Source: Sander lucioperca (Eukaryota > Chordata > Actinopteri > Perciformes > Percidae). Taken from it: a stretch of DNA of 64,000 nt. Location of the stretch: positions 24,252,144 through 24,316,143 of the forward strand of contig NC_050189.1 of NCBI RefSeq assembly GCF_008315115.2, read 5' to 3'. The translations under genes and the position numbers were made by a program. The notes beneath the pieces were generated by a model. That model made no database searches. It was not told the origin of the DNA and was given only the letters and a program-made list of their open reading frames with translations. Shown piece after piece: positions 42,206 through 54,879 of the stretch (positions are counted from its first letter, which is position 1; every line of letters begins with the position of its first letter).

Positions 42206-43913
42206 TATTCAACAATAATATATTCCAACCCTATTGAACTGATCATTGGTCATAAGCAAAATAGTTTAGGAGCCACTATCATATTTTCTCAAATATCTAT
42301 TTCAAAGGTTTGAACTGTTTAATCTATGTAAATGAAATTGTCGCTGTGTTGCTCTTAACAGAATTTAGTTTGGGAGTTACACACTGTAGAAGCAGTTGTA
42401 ATGATTACAAAGAGCTGGTACAGCTCTCACATGATCCAAACACAGAAGAGAAAGCCAAACCAAGGGAATAATAAGACTAAAATGACTGTCTGTATTATGC
42501 TGATATAATAATGTGCAATTTACAACTTGGTGGTGACGTGCCATATTATAGTAACAACAGTTAAAGTGACTTATAAAGTGTATATAAAGTATGACTCAAT
42601 AATTAATGCAAACAAAGCACTAAATAAAGTTGTCTTCAGTGTCGTCAAAGCCAGTTGCTTTTGCTCTTCAAAACTCCTTTGTTATGTCAGATATATTTCC
42701 TGGATGGCTCCCAATATCCTCAAGGCTTATTGGAGCGCTGCATCCACACAACTCGCAGAGGACACCCAAAGATAACAGGAAAAGTTGGACCTCTTCCTAA
42801 AGTCAGGTATTACTGAGGCTGTCAGTAATGTGTGTAGTGTTGTGCTCTGGGGATTCGTACCCACAGCATAACAGGCTTCTATCACCCGGTGTAAAGATTC
42901 ATTGGCGTGATCATTGGAATTGACTTTTAAGTGACCTGCTATAAAAATGAGACTAATTACACTGGAACGGGAGAGTGTCACCTTTGTGAAAATATCTCAT
43001 CTATTGATGCCTTAATTCTAATGACACGCATGGCCTTTGCGAGTCACACCCTTAGGCTAGACAAATACAGAAGAGAAATGCCTTGGCTCATTGCTGGGAG
43101 TTTAGGGATGTCACATTTGGAAACCTTTTTGCTGCCAAAGTAGGCTTTTTTATTTTTTTTATTTTAATCGACAGCAGTCCACCTACATTCAAATTTCAGA
43201 AAATTAAGAGCTACTGAGTGTCCTGAATTATCAATAGCGGATTATGAAATATGACGTCAACTGATAAATGTGTTAAGAAAGCTTGGGAGCCACTCCACTA
43301 GTGATGCTTCTATGCAGCATCATTTATGTTTATAGTTACAAGGCTAGCATCCCTCCAACACAGGATATAGTGTGTCTTTGCATAAGCATGAGAGGCTTTT
43401 AATATGATGTGTGGTTGTCACCATAAAAACAAAGAGAAGGGATTTAGGGGACCGAATGTGTGGCTAAGGGCAATAGTGTAAGCCTTAGCGCTGCCAAAAA
43501 ATAAGTCTCTTGATTTAGTGGCATTTCTTAAAACCACATTCTTCTTGACACAAGAGAGAAATCTGCAAATGGTGTTAAAACAACTGAATTTATCTCAATT
43601 GAAGTCGCTCCTCAACCTGTTTTAGTTACATACACAGGGTACATGCAGGGTGAAATTTGTACATTTATAAAAAAAGAAATAATAAAAAAAAAAAGATTAT
43701 TGCTGAATATTTATACGAGTTGTTATTCTCCCTTGGCCTGACAGTGAGCCCAAGAGTTTTAGCCACCGACAGCAGCCCTCGGACCCCCAGTTTCAACTCC
43801 CAATTGTAAAACCCATGGATTAAAAAAATCGTATTTGCAGAGATCTTTACGAATATATACATACATTTGAAAATATTCCAGTATTCTTTGTGTAACTTTG
43901 TTTATATATACAC
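42206..43913. other. Non-coding, nothing recognised
   Basis: AT-rich unique sequence; a short A run near 43685. No gene supported. Confidence 0.4.
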
Positions 43914-43940
43914 TATGTATGTATGTATGTATGTATATAT
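43914..43940. repeat. (ATGT)n microsatellite
   Basis: About six TATG/ATGT units passing into ATATAT. Confidence 0.9.
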
Positions 43941-44900
43941 AAATAAAAGGTTTGGCTTAATTTAATCAAACAAAAACCATATCTACTGAAATATATGGCT
44001 GACATGTGCACATGCTGTACATATGCATCACCTAAGTCTTATACAATATCTGCATAAATAATTATGCTTATGCAGATGACACAGCTATTCTCAATAAAAT
44101 GTAACTTACAACTACTACCACAGTCTGCTTGAGAGTCTATTAGACATTATGCTTTTTCCAACAGAAGCCAAGTAGTTTGGCTGTGAATAGCCCCTGAGAA
44201 CAGTTTATCTAGCTTATGTGGAGAAGCGCATGGCTCCTTTATATTTGCAGCTTATTCAGAATGCTGCCACAAGAAACAGTGTTCCCTGCTAGAAGTAGAG
44301 AATGTATAACCATATGCACACTAATTCTGGGTCATAGCAAATGCTGCAAAATGCATACAAAGCCTGTAGAAAGCACAAATGTTGGCAAACAGATTCAATG
44401 TATAGGCTACTCAAACTGAGGCAAAGCTATGCCTGCTCGATGTGTACGTTTCAACATAAGGAAAAAATAGGGTTCAAAGCGTTCACTTCATTATGCACAG
44501 AAAGGAAAGGGGTGTAAAAAGCGCAAGAAAATAAGAGAAACCACAGCAGTTCCTGTGAGTTTGGAGATCAGTGTGTCTGAGCTGTCACACATACAGTACA
44601 CAGACACACTTTACACACAGTATGTGTATTGATACAGTCTGTACTGCTAGTCGGGGGACTCGACAGATGCCTGTTTTCTAAAAAACAGCGATATCTGGGA
44701 GCGAATGAGAATCCCAATGCTCTCACTTGTGCACAGGTATACCTCTGTATGAGCGCTGTAATGTGTGGTAAAAACATTTATATCTGAAAAATCTGCTTGG
44801 CAGATTTATTACAGTAATAATAACAGCAGTCAATGCAAGTTGTCAACTGTAAAACCAGTGGGAGATCAATGTTGTGGGTGCATGAACATTATGAAAAAAC
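43941..44900. other. Non-coding, nothing recognised
   Basis: AT-rich unique sequence. No feature supported. Confidence 0.4.
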
Positions 44901-45588
44901 CAACCCGGTCTCACGGCAGTTCGTGAAATGGTCACGTTATTTTGATTTATTGATTCGTGTACAGGTCACGATTTTTGAATCTGACCATTTCACAAACTGC
45001 CATGACACTGGGCTGCTCTGGAGGACCCAACAACGGGGAAATTAAACGCCACAATGGGGAAATGAAATGCCACACGGCGGTGACAATGGGACGGACCACC
45101 ACACGCGGGACGCGCGATCCCGGGCGCAGGGACACAATCCGCGGTCTCTGTGGCACGCAACATGCAACAACGGGGGACATGAAACGCTACACGCCGGCCA
45201 CAACAACGGAACGGTTGTGATTAGGAAAAGAAGAACGGGGAAAGGTTGTGGTTAGGAGACGCTGACAACAACAGGACGGTTGTGGTTAGGAAGAGAATAA
45301 CGTGGAAAGGAATTGCAACACACGGGACGTGATCCCCGGTCTCTGGGGTGAAAGTCCTGTGTTGTTTGACCCATCCACCACCCCGACTAACCTCCCTGTG
45401 CGTTTTTTCGCCTCATCAATACTACTCGCTACCGTACTCGTTCTGTGATTACGAAATATGTTTGCCATTGAAATACGTTACTTTATAATTCGTGCTCACC
45501 ACACAAAAATAACGACTAACGTGTTCAGTACACGAATCAATAGATTCAATAACGTGACCATTTCACAAACTGCCATGAGACTGGGCTG
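44901..45588. mobile_element. Foldback element with ~62-bp inverted ends and a third end copy inside
   Basis: Left end CAACCCGGTCTCACGGCAG, right end on the minus strand CAGCCCAGTCTCATGGCAG. The match continues through TCGTGAAATGGTCACGTTAT and ATTGATTCGTGTAC for about 62 bases with one small gap. A third, inverted copy of the outer 38 bases lies at about 44978-45015, so the left end alone can fold into a hairpin. The interior is CpG-rich and has recurrent AACGGTTGTGRTTAGGA units near 45208-45290. No transposase frame. Target duplication is unclear (GAAAAAAC against TGCAAAAC). Confidence 0.8.
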
Positions 45589-45830
45589 TGCAAAACACGT
45601 TAGTGTTAGTCAGAAAAATACAGCTTACCTAAATGTGGTCTCATTTATATCGCTACATACACCATTACAACAAATCAGACTCCTAATAAATCTACAAGCC
45701 CTCAGTTAGTGGCCACCATCATTTGAATGACACTTTTGTGTTCAGGCAGAAATCACAACTACCCCAACTAAATTGACATAGACCAGTTTTCCATATCAGA
45801 GGTGCTCTCCAACAGTCAAGTACGTGTGTA
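45589..45830. other. Non-coding, nothing recognised
   Basis: Short unique segment. Confidence 0.4.
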
Positions 45831-45855
45831 TCTGTGTGTGTGTGTGTGTGTGTGT
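45831..45855. repeat. (GT)n microsatellite
   Basis: GT run of about 11 units within a GT-rich stretch to about 45888. Confidence 0.92.
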
Positions 45856-46435
45856 TTGCGAGTGTGTCTTTGTGTGTACATGTGTGAGATCTCATTTCTG
45901 TATCGTTTCGGTGGTCTGATGCGTGCGTGGGACTCAAGCCCACAGCGGAGAGTCAATCTGAGACATCTATTATGCACTTCATCAATCTTTTTGGACTCTT
46001 GACATTTCACTAGCTGAACAAATTGTCAGTTATCAAAACTCAATTTCAGAAATGACATGTTGAAATTCACTCCCCTACCCTCATCCCAACCCCTCATCCA
46101 CTCTTGCTCACTCTTCCTCTCCCTTCTCTCTCCGCATTTACCTACATGCAGTCATAGAGAAGAACAACTGCACACACGTACACACCCATGGACAGAATCA
46201 TGCACATGCATAAACTTGAGGACAAATGAAGTTCAGTCCTCGCCCCCTCTACTCTGTCCCACATTTCCCTATCACTTAAATAGCTTAGCGATGGTAGTTT
46301 TGTATGCAAAGAGTTAATGGCTGTTGGAGTTAATCGCTCCTGGGCTACCCGCGTTCTTGTGAGCAGATAAGGCTGTTTATAAATTGATTTGGTTATGCTT
46401 CATTGATGATAAAAAGGAGCCAGGCTTTGTTTACC

Positions 46436-46437
<2 letters not shown>
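45856..46437. other. Non-coding, nothing recognised
   Basis: Unique sequence, pyrimidine-rich around 46075-46140. Confidence 0.4.

Positions 46438-46483
<46 letters not shown>
46438..46483. repeat. (AC)23 microsatellite
   Basis: Pure AC run of about 46 bases. Confidence 0.95.
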
Positions 46484-46485
<2 letters not shown>

Positions 46486-47990
46486 CTTATTTGGATCCCT
46501 GCTAAATGTGTATGCTAGGTGTACGTGTGCCTGCATGCATCTGTGTAGGTGTAAGTGAGAGTTAAGGAAGTTGTGTGTTTGAGTGCGTGAATGAGAAAGA
46601 AATGAAAAGAAAAAAAGAACGAAAGAGCGAAGAGTAAACCATTGGAGTGACAGGGTCAACCTTGAGGAAAGGATGTAGGGAGAAAATCATTAGAGAAAAG
46701 TAAAGGTGAAAGCAGGCAACACTGAAGGGGGCCTAATCCTTGTTCACTCCCGTTAATGAAAGTCATCAGTCACATTCCTATGCATACTAATGATGTGTGC
46801 AAGTGCAATGACACATACACTGACTCTCACACGTGCACATGTGCACATGCATGCCCGTAATGTAAAACAGCAGGAGGACTTTTGTAACTCATTCAAACAA
46901 ACTCTGGCTTGCTTGCGGCATGATTCCTTCCCCACATGACCAACTGGGTGACTTTCTTGTTTGTTTTTCCACAGATTAACATTTCAGAAACGTCTAATCT
47001 CACAGACGGATCTGAAACCTGTGTCACCTGCTTCGTCTGATGATGTCATCTAGTGTGTGATAAGATCCCTTTTTCACTTTGTGAACACAACAAATACAGT
47101 ATTATTGGCTCTGACAAAACTCAGGGAGGATATGAATTTAAGTCTCGTACCTGCCTTTCTGTTTAAAGGAAATACGGGAAGAGAAAAAAGTCAAGGATGT
47201 GAGAAAGTTTAAGTACAGTACTGACTGTACAGCTGTGTACGGGTTTAACCTTTGACAGGAATTGGAAAACAGCCAAGCAGTAGTACGCTCACGTTATAGC
47301 ACAAAACTAGGCTCTTGCTTTGTCTTCTCACAGCAGACATTTTGACTCGTCATAGTAGGAAAAGCACAGGTGCTTCCAATAACATTAACAATGGCTCTGT
47401 TCTGTTCATGTGTCCCAGTAAGAAATTCAGCTATCATTAATTTTATTATTTACAGCTGTGTTGTTCCTACAACATATCAAAATGTCTTTCGTGAAAAGGG
47501 GCTATTCTCTGGTGAGTCTGTGGGAGCTAAACTCACTATTTGGCTAATAGTAATTTGCAAAACCATTAGTTCCTTACTATTTGCAAGTTCCATAATCTCT
47601 CCTAATCTGTTCCGATACCTGGTGAAATTACATTTACATACAGCTATATTGAAACACAACACAACCAGAGATTTGATTGAAATTCTCTCTGAAATTCTGG
47701 AAAAATCAATACGGTTTTTATGAAGCAATTCTTCCAAACCCTCTCTCTCTTAATGTGCGTGCTCCTGTTTCTCTCGTGTTTCTATATCTTTCAGTGTGTG
47801 CAAAACACCCCTCTCCTGCAAGTTAGCTACATACAAATCACATGCTTAAATTACTTCAAGCAACCCATTGCTTAACAAAAATCATACTCCTAAGAAATGT
47901 CAGACTCTACTGTATGGGGCTATTATTGTAGCACAACTATTTGCATATGCGTGTGGAGAGTAGTTCAACTGTGTCTCAATCCGTTGTTTG
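46484..47990. other. Non-coding; one weak candidate terminal exon at 46975
   Basis: At 46955-46974, CTTGTTTGTTTTTCCACAG is a strong 3' splice-site-like sequence. The following sequence is open in two frames, ending at a stop at 47038-47040 in one and at 47051-47053 in the other (KRLISQTDLKPVSPASSDDV). I recognise neither peptide, so this is recorded only as a lead. Confidence 0.2.
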
Positions 47991-48213
47991 AATCAGATTC
48001 GTAAATGTGTAAAATAATCTCTAAATGCGTACTGAGATTTGTGAATGTGTACAATCTGCAGATGTTTTCAGAATCTGTGTAATCAAGATTTGTAAATGTG
48101 TTAAAGAAAATCTGTATTTAGATTTGCAAGTGTATTGAGATTTGTATGTGTGTAGACAGATCTGTATGCAATAATAGATCTGTGAATGCAAAGACAAATC
48201 CGTGAATGCTCAA
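47991..48213 (+). repeat. Degenerate ~20-bp tandem array
   Basis: About ten diverged units built on AGATTTGTGAATGTGTA follow one another (for example ATTCGTAAATGTGTA, GATTTGTGAATGTGTA, GATTTGTAAATGTGTT, GATCTGTGAATGCAAAG). Unit length varies from about 17 to 28 bases. A related unit recurs at 48322-48350 (GATCTGCAAATGCGTGTGG), so the array may belong to a larger dispersed element. The units are degenerate and without spacers, so it is not CRISPR. Confidence 0.8.
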
Positions 48214-51200
48214 ATAGATATTATTGGCTGAAGTATTTTGCTCTAGGAGCAGGAAATACAGACAAGTCTCAATTGCCTGGCTTTTTACACATGACTTTTG
48301 CAAGACTCTTGCCGTGGCAGAGATCTGCAAATGCGTGTGGAGATTTGTCTGTACTACTCTGCTTGCACTCTGCCTCAGTATGAATACAGCCTACTGGATA
48401 AAGAATTCACTGCCCATGTTTACGGTTGTTGGCGTGGCTGTAGACGTATCTGGGGCATTTCAGATTTTTGAATTTATTTACTAAAAACTAACATCAAATC
48501 CTATCAAATCTGTGCTGAATCAATACTAAATCGCAGCTGAATTGAATCATATTAAACTGGCTTTAAATGTGGATGACATGCGTATCGTCTTGCGAGGCAA
48601 GACACACACCCATACTGTAAAAAAAATAAAAAGGAAGATGGAACATTTTTATTTCAAATAGAGATAGATAATGTTTGATAAAGGGTCTAAGAGAGATGCG
48701 ACGCATTTCTTGCAGGCATCAACTCAGATGATTACACCAGCTGCATGTGAGGTGAACTCTATTTAGTGCTTTTCAATCTTCCTTCAAGCAGCCACAGTGT
48801 GAAATTCAATTTAGCTTTGCATCTGTCCACGTAACCTTGACAAGTTTTTGGAATCATTTGATTAGTCCCCACCACTTAAAATTGGTCTACTGATTTAATG
48901 ACATTAGCGTTCCTTTTTAAAAACCAGCCATCGCTACAGTATTGCCGGTGCAGTCGTGCGGGGATAGTTGCTTAAGAAAGGCCTGGTAGTTAAAGTTTAT
49001 CCAACAAATTCCATTCAAATAAGGAGGAATTTCTAACCACAATCTTGTACAACTAGCCAGTAGCATTTCATCACAACCAGTAGGACACAGTAGTTTGTTA
49101 GTTAGCTCTAGTCAACTAGATTCTGAATCAAAATATATTTCATTTCGTTTTGCCATTTTTGTGGAAGATTTGTTTCCACTGAAAATATCCTGACCTTTCT
49201 CTGACACTCCATAGAAGCACTCCCCTTTTAACACTAAAAACTGCTTGCATGGGAGGTACAGTAGATTACAAGATCAGTAGCTCTGCTCAGGGGACACTAC
49301 CGGCTCAGGATTTATGATGATCAGGAAGCTCATCAGAGGAAGAAAATAGAAGGGAGAGAGAAAGAAAAAAAGGAGAAGAAAACATTGACTGAGAGCAAAA
49401 GTTCCAATAATCATAAACATCCGGCTCACATTCCCAGAACAGTAAGTCCTGTGCGAAGCTCATTAGCATTCAGCGGACCCACCAGATTACTCAGGGCACT
49501 CTGTAATTTGCAATAAAAAATAAAGATGACGCCAAAACAAAAACAAATCTGAGCTGATACAAATTAGGAGGAGCGCGCTTGGTTAGTCTGTCAAAGCAGT
49601 AAATTTCCTGGCGCTGCGTGAAAAGCTCAGGTCGCTGGGCCCGAGCACAGGCGGGGGAAATTAATGAGCTGTCCGTTTGTGTGACTTTATTCCACTTGTA
49701 TCTCCACCATTTTTTCTGGACAGTGTATCAATCTGCCTTTATGGTAATGATGCTTCGTTGCTGAAAATGATTGCATTTAAAGTGATTGGATTCATTTTGG
49801 TTGTGAAAGAGGAACGTTCTGCTGAATCGTCTTGGGTTAGGTGCCCCACCAGAAATATTCAATTTAATAATAATATCCCCCCTTTACTTTAAAGTTGTTA
49901 TATGGGACATTTATCACATCTCCACGGTTGGCCTCAGCTGGTTTACCAGCCGAACCAGTGATGTCAACTAATCCTAGGATGTTTTAATGAAGCCAACCCT
50001 TTCCCATGATGCCAGTGAGGGTCTCTCTCAGCATGGAGGCTCCAGCTGCTGGCTGACACCCCGATAACCCAGACCTCTCACTCCCAACGCCTCACACTCC
50101 TCATGCTGACTCATCACTCGGCCTTTCAGATTAAGAGAAAGGTCCGGTGGGTGACACCGCATGGGGGCTAAACGCCACCTGCCCCATCTCAAAACCTACC
50201 TCACCTCTGTTTACACTGATTGAAACATGCTGATATGGGAGATACCCAGCAGGAAGAAAAGATGGAATACAAACCAAAATAGGTTAGGGAATGAAACGCT
50301 TGCTGATGCTGCACTAACGTGGTAGATGGGAAATGAAATTGTCGGCTCTTTCCGCTGTGTCCCTCTATCTGTTCACCCATCCATCCATCTAGTGATCTAT
50401 CCTCCAGCAGCAGCAGAAAAAGCAGGGGTGCAAATGTAAGCCACCTGAAGCTTTTAGGTCAGCTCTCATAGGACATCACCCTGTATCCCCAAAACCTGTG
50501 ACTCAGTTACAGAGTCCTAACCTGGCAGCCCAGCTGACCTCTCCTTGTCAGCATGCTGCGCACAGTGTAACACCGAGGGACTGTCATACGCTGGACAGCC
50601 GTGTTCAGCCGCTCTGCTTGTGTATGCATTAAGCAACTTTGTGATACTTGTAACTGTGGGTTTGTCTCCCAGAGTTGCATGCTAACCTGCTAAGCTGTTG
50701 TTCTCATTTCTCTTCCTGTGTTTCACTTGAGGTCGTTTAAACCGACAACATGGATCACTGTGGAGATCACACAGACCGCTACTGTACAACATCTAGGCAA
50801 GCTGTCAAATGAGTCATACTGCCACTATTGTAATAAGATACAGTGCAAAACAAAAACAGTGAGTGACACCTTTAACATACACTCTAATTTGATCTAATAT
50901 TAATCATATATATTAATAAGAAAATAAGATATTGATCAGTGGAGCTTTAATTAGTAATCTCTGCCAATGATGATGATAATGTAACTCTGATTTAGTATAG
51001 GCTACAGTATTCAATTAGCATGTGACCAAATGTAATACTAATATGTGTCTTGGTATCACAACATGCATTCTTTTCAGAATTTGTATGTTATCCGTTTCGT
51101 TTATTTCCACACAGCTCTGATATGGAGCTGACTGAAACAGTCGGACAGCTAGTTCTGGCGTTGTCACCTTCACATAAATCCCTGACCTGGCTGTCTGGAG

Positions 51201-52584
51201 ATATTTACAGATAGAGAAGGCGACAGGGGACGGCAAAGTGCTGAGATAATCCTCCCCTCACCTCCACCCATCTTTATATCTGAATCCATAAATATAAACA
51301 TATACATTCATATTTGCCAAATCGGTGTGGCGGCTGAGATGCATGACTGGCGACAGTAGGAGACGCAATAAATAATCCATCATTCCCAGAATCTGAAATA
51401 GCAACCCGAAACCTCTGTGGACATCTAGACTGTGTCTTCTGGCCAGAGAACAGGACTGCACGGATGCTTTTCTATAGGACCCTTGAGCTGCTCAAAGATT
51501 ATGGGATGAGAAAAAACAAACAAAAAAAAATACCCTCTTCGTCTGTTCTCCAAGCTTGGCTGAGGTTCTTATTCCCAACTATGTATCCATTACTGCTTTC
51601 CTCTGGTGCCCCCACATCAATACGGCCCAGAGAAAATCTGGTGTCGCGGCACCTTCCATTGACAAAGCATGTCTGGGTGGGTCGATAGTGTATTAATATG
51701 GGACAATGGTGTTCACCACGTGTGGCTCGCACCACTAGGCCATATCGGAGTCTGTAGCATGCCCAGTCCAGTAGCTGTGTGAATGGCCTTGAGCTCCACT
51801 GGGGCAGTGGATGCTTCTTGTGTGTGCGTCTGTTTGTGTCTGAGCTAGGACGGTTTTCACCCCCAAAAGTCCCAATAACGGACTACCTGACCAAAGAGAG
51901 AGAAGGGACAGAAGCAAGGTTCATCGCCAACAATGGTATAGTTCAGGTGGGAGCTCTACAGAAAAGACATGCGACACAGAAAGTGCCTATTCAGGGTTTG
52001 TGGATGTAGAGACATTTTTTGCATGAAAACTAATGTGATCCTTAAGATTTGGAAACATGCAAAAAGCACATGCACATGATTTCCTCTCGACTCTCGAGAA
52101 AAAATGACCAACAATGTAAGTAATCCACAAAATGTTATTTATGTTGATGTTAATTATGTTATATAATATTTATGGGCCTGTCGTACCCAGCTGAGAAACA
52201 CCATGCAGCCATGTTGAGTAATCAACAAGAGCTAGCTTTGGCCTAAATAAGCTTTGTCAGTTCAATCTATTTTGTGTATCTACATCACTGCGTTGCTATT
52301 GGATGAAGACGCGTTACTGTGTCACTTTTGTCCATGCTTAATTTGGTTAAAAGGAAGGGAGTAAATCATTTTATCACGAGGCCTGTGCAAATTCTGAAAA
52401 ATATGCATGTGTGTGAAAATCTGAGTTTACATATGAAAATATAAACAGACATTGATCAGTTTTTCTAAGCTTTGGGTTTTCTTTTCCTTCAAGATATTAG
52501 GTGAATAAGGCAAAATTTATGCAAACCAAGGCAGCGGACCACTGACACCCTAAACCATAAACACACGTTAAGTCACACAGTTAA

Positions 52585-52589
<5 letters not shown>
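48214..52589. other. Unique non-coding stretch; possible conserved block 49.44-49.68 kb
   Basis: No gene or complete transposon seen in 4.4 kb. About 49440-49680 is repeat-free with GCTCATTAGCATTCAGC, TGTAATTTGCAATAAAA and GGGGAAATTAATGAGC, typical of enhancer-like sequence. 50370-50420 has CATCCATCCATC and CAGCAGCAGCAG microrepeats. Open frames below 80 aa are unconvincing. Confidence 0.35.

Positions 52590-52623
<34 letters not shown>
52590..52623. repeat. (CA)n microsatellite, left flank of element
   Basis: Pure CA run of about 16 units directly touching the inverted-repeat element to its right. Confidence 0.95.
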
Positions 52624-52626
<3 letters not shown>

Positions 52627-52881
52627 GTTTTACTATCTTTGTGGGGACCTGTCATTGAAATAATGCATTCCCTAGCCCCTTACCCTAACCTTAACCATCA
52701 CAACTAAATGCCTAACCTTAACCCTTACCCTAACCCTAACCATAACCTAATTCTAACCCTAATCCTAAAACCAAGTCTTAACCCTCAAACAGCCCTTAAA
52801 AGTTGTGAGGTCCAGCATTTTGGCCCCACAAGCATACTGTATTCCCAGTTTTCGGACCCCACGAATATAGTTAAACAAGAA
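52624..52881 (+). mobile_element. CA-associated inverted-repeat element with CCCTAA-like interior, copy 2 (complete)
   Basis: Left end GTTGTTTTACTATCTTTG then TGGGGACC. The right end on the minus strand reads CTTGTTTAACTATATTCG then TGGGGTCC, so about 20 of 26 terminal bases match as inverted repeats. A second internal pair (TGTGGGGCC near 52830) suggests nested ends. The interior 52665-52770 is a run of CCCTAACC/CCTTAACC units resembling telomeric repeat. About 96 bases are nearly identical to copy 1 at 499-594. Both sides of this copy are bounded by CA microsatellites. No coding capacity; class uncertain. Confidence 0.78.
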
Positions 52882-52883
52882 TG

Positions 52884-52884
52884 A

Positions 52885-52913
<29 letters not shown>
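52884..52913. repeat. (CA)n microsatellite, right flank of element
   Basis: Pure CA run beginning four bases after the element's inverted terminus. Confidence 0.95.
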
Positions 52914-52917
<4 letters not shown>

Positions 52918-53438
52918 GGTGATTTACTAGAACAGATGAGGCCCTGGGAGTACCTCTGCCACCATAGCACTCAAATCAAAGCTGTCAACAGGGACCCTGG
53001 AGAAAGGGAGGAATCAAAAAATATCTCCTTGCTTTTCCTCCTCACCATGACCTGTGTGTGGAGATGAGTTGGTGTGAGTGCATATCTATTTGTGGGTGTA
53101 GGTGTGAGAGATGTATAAAAAGATGGGCGAAACGTATCAGCTGGCTATGTGGGATATCGGCAGGCAGTGCCCAATTCACATTCTCTCCCTCCGCCTGGCC
53201 ATTATTCCTTGGAAAACATACGCCTTTTGGATGCATGGTGGCCAGAGGCTTGTTTACTTGCTAAACAACCTTGGTAGATGAGTGGCATTTTCAGTGATGC
53301 GGCGAGGAAGATTGACTGTCTGCTAGCGCTGGGTGGGAGTCCACTACCACTATCTCTGCCAGCGTGCTCGCCTCCCATTACATACCAGCTCACCTCACAG
53401 GCAGAAACACTCTGATGCCATTTGTGTACTCATCTGTA
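52914..53438. other. Non-coding, nothing recognised
   Basis: Unique sequence between microsatellites. Confidence 0.4.
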
Positions 53439-53457
53439 CACACACACACACACACAA
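53439..53457. repeat. Short (AC)n microsatellite
   Basis: AC run of about nine units. Confidence 0.9.
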
Positions 53458-54879
53458 ATTGGCTGTTCCACACGTGCATTATATCTATCCCACCCCTGGA
53501 TCCAATTTCCATGTTGATGAAACTGTGAATTTACAGTATAAATGCATCTAAACACACTGGTGTGTGAGTTGTCTATTATTATACAGCTGATGAGTGATTG
53601 CACAGGTTTCACCATGCCATTATCATTGTAATCACTGTAATGATTTGACCCTCTTTTGGCTATTTCAGTAAACGTGCAACCTTCATACCTGGCAGTATCT
53701 CTGTGTGAAGCGATGCAGGAATGACTCGGGGAACGGCGCAAATTGATTTAGGGAGGCAGGGGGGAAACGCCTGCTAGTTCGCTATCAAAGTTCATGCATT
53801 GTATTTACCCGAGCCCGATTACTTTAACAAGGCACATATATCACATAATTAATCCAGAAGATTACCATCAAAAATCCATAAACCAGTAACATGCTTCCTT
53901 GCGCTCTGCCATTAATTATATTTGTGGCGCTGAAAGGAAGAGATTGAAAACGGAGACAAAAAAAAAACAGAAAGAGGGATAGAGAGGCAGCCGAAGACCA
54001 AAAGGCATATGCCATTTTTAATAAAAAATAATGATTGCACTGTAATTCATCACATTATCTAGATAGCTTTGCCTTATTAACATGTTTATGACCACTGCGA
54101 TATTAACATATGAGCATTGGCATCATAATTCTACCCCAACATAAACATTGAGACTTGTAAAATGCAGATAACATGATGTATATATACTGCACATACTACA
54201 CTCCCGATTCAAAAATCAAGGCTGACTATTACTGATATTTCTTTGCCAGAATGCTTAAATTCCTTCTCTGCTGATTGAGGTTTCGAGGCGCCGGGGTCGA
54301 TTTCTAAAGCCCATTATTTTCTGACTGACGGATATAGACGTTGTCAGCAAGACATATAGGCCTCCAGGCATAGCTAGAGGATGCCGCTGGTACCCGCTGC
54401 CTGGCTTTCATTTCATTCTCTTCCTAGACATTTCTATATATTTTTTTGCCCATTGACCAACTTTGTTGAATTTTTGTCTCAAGGTAGGAGTACTTCAAAA
54501 TAATCGTACGTCTTTCAGAAAGTGTCAGTGACCGTGTGTGTAACATCTTTATCACTCTTGGTGGTGGGCTAAGCTAGCATTGCTGATGGCGTGTTTGATG
54601 AATGAGAGAGCACCCTGTCAAAAGGTCAGCCCCGAACGCAAACAAGGAGATAAAGCAAGACACAGAAGTCAAAATCTTCAACACTGGGTAGTGATTTTTT
54701 CTTTTTAGACCTTCACAAACCATCTCTTATTTTTAAGATGTTAGAACCTGAACCGGCAACAGCCTGAGATGACCATCTTAATACATATATCTTCTGATTT
54801 CCAGTTTTCACTTGCCAAAAGTACATCTCTTACCCTTTTCACCTGGTGTGCCAGTTTCATATACGCCCTGTCATCTCCT
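53458..54879. other. Non-coding; possible conserved block 53.79-54.06 kb
   Basis: No gene recognised. 53790-54060 is repeat-free and holds CACATAATTAATCCAG, AGATTACCATC, GCCATTAATTATATTTG and TGTAATTCATCAC, a density of TAAT cores that resembles developmental enhancers. Inference only. Confidence 0.3.

Noticed and set aside
47991..48213. CRISPR-like array
   Set aside because: The repeats are degenerate, variable in length and have no unique spacers; the DNA is vertebrate.
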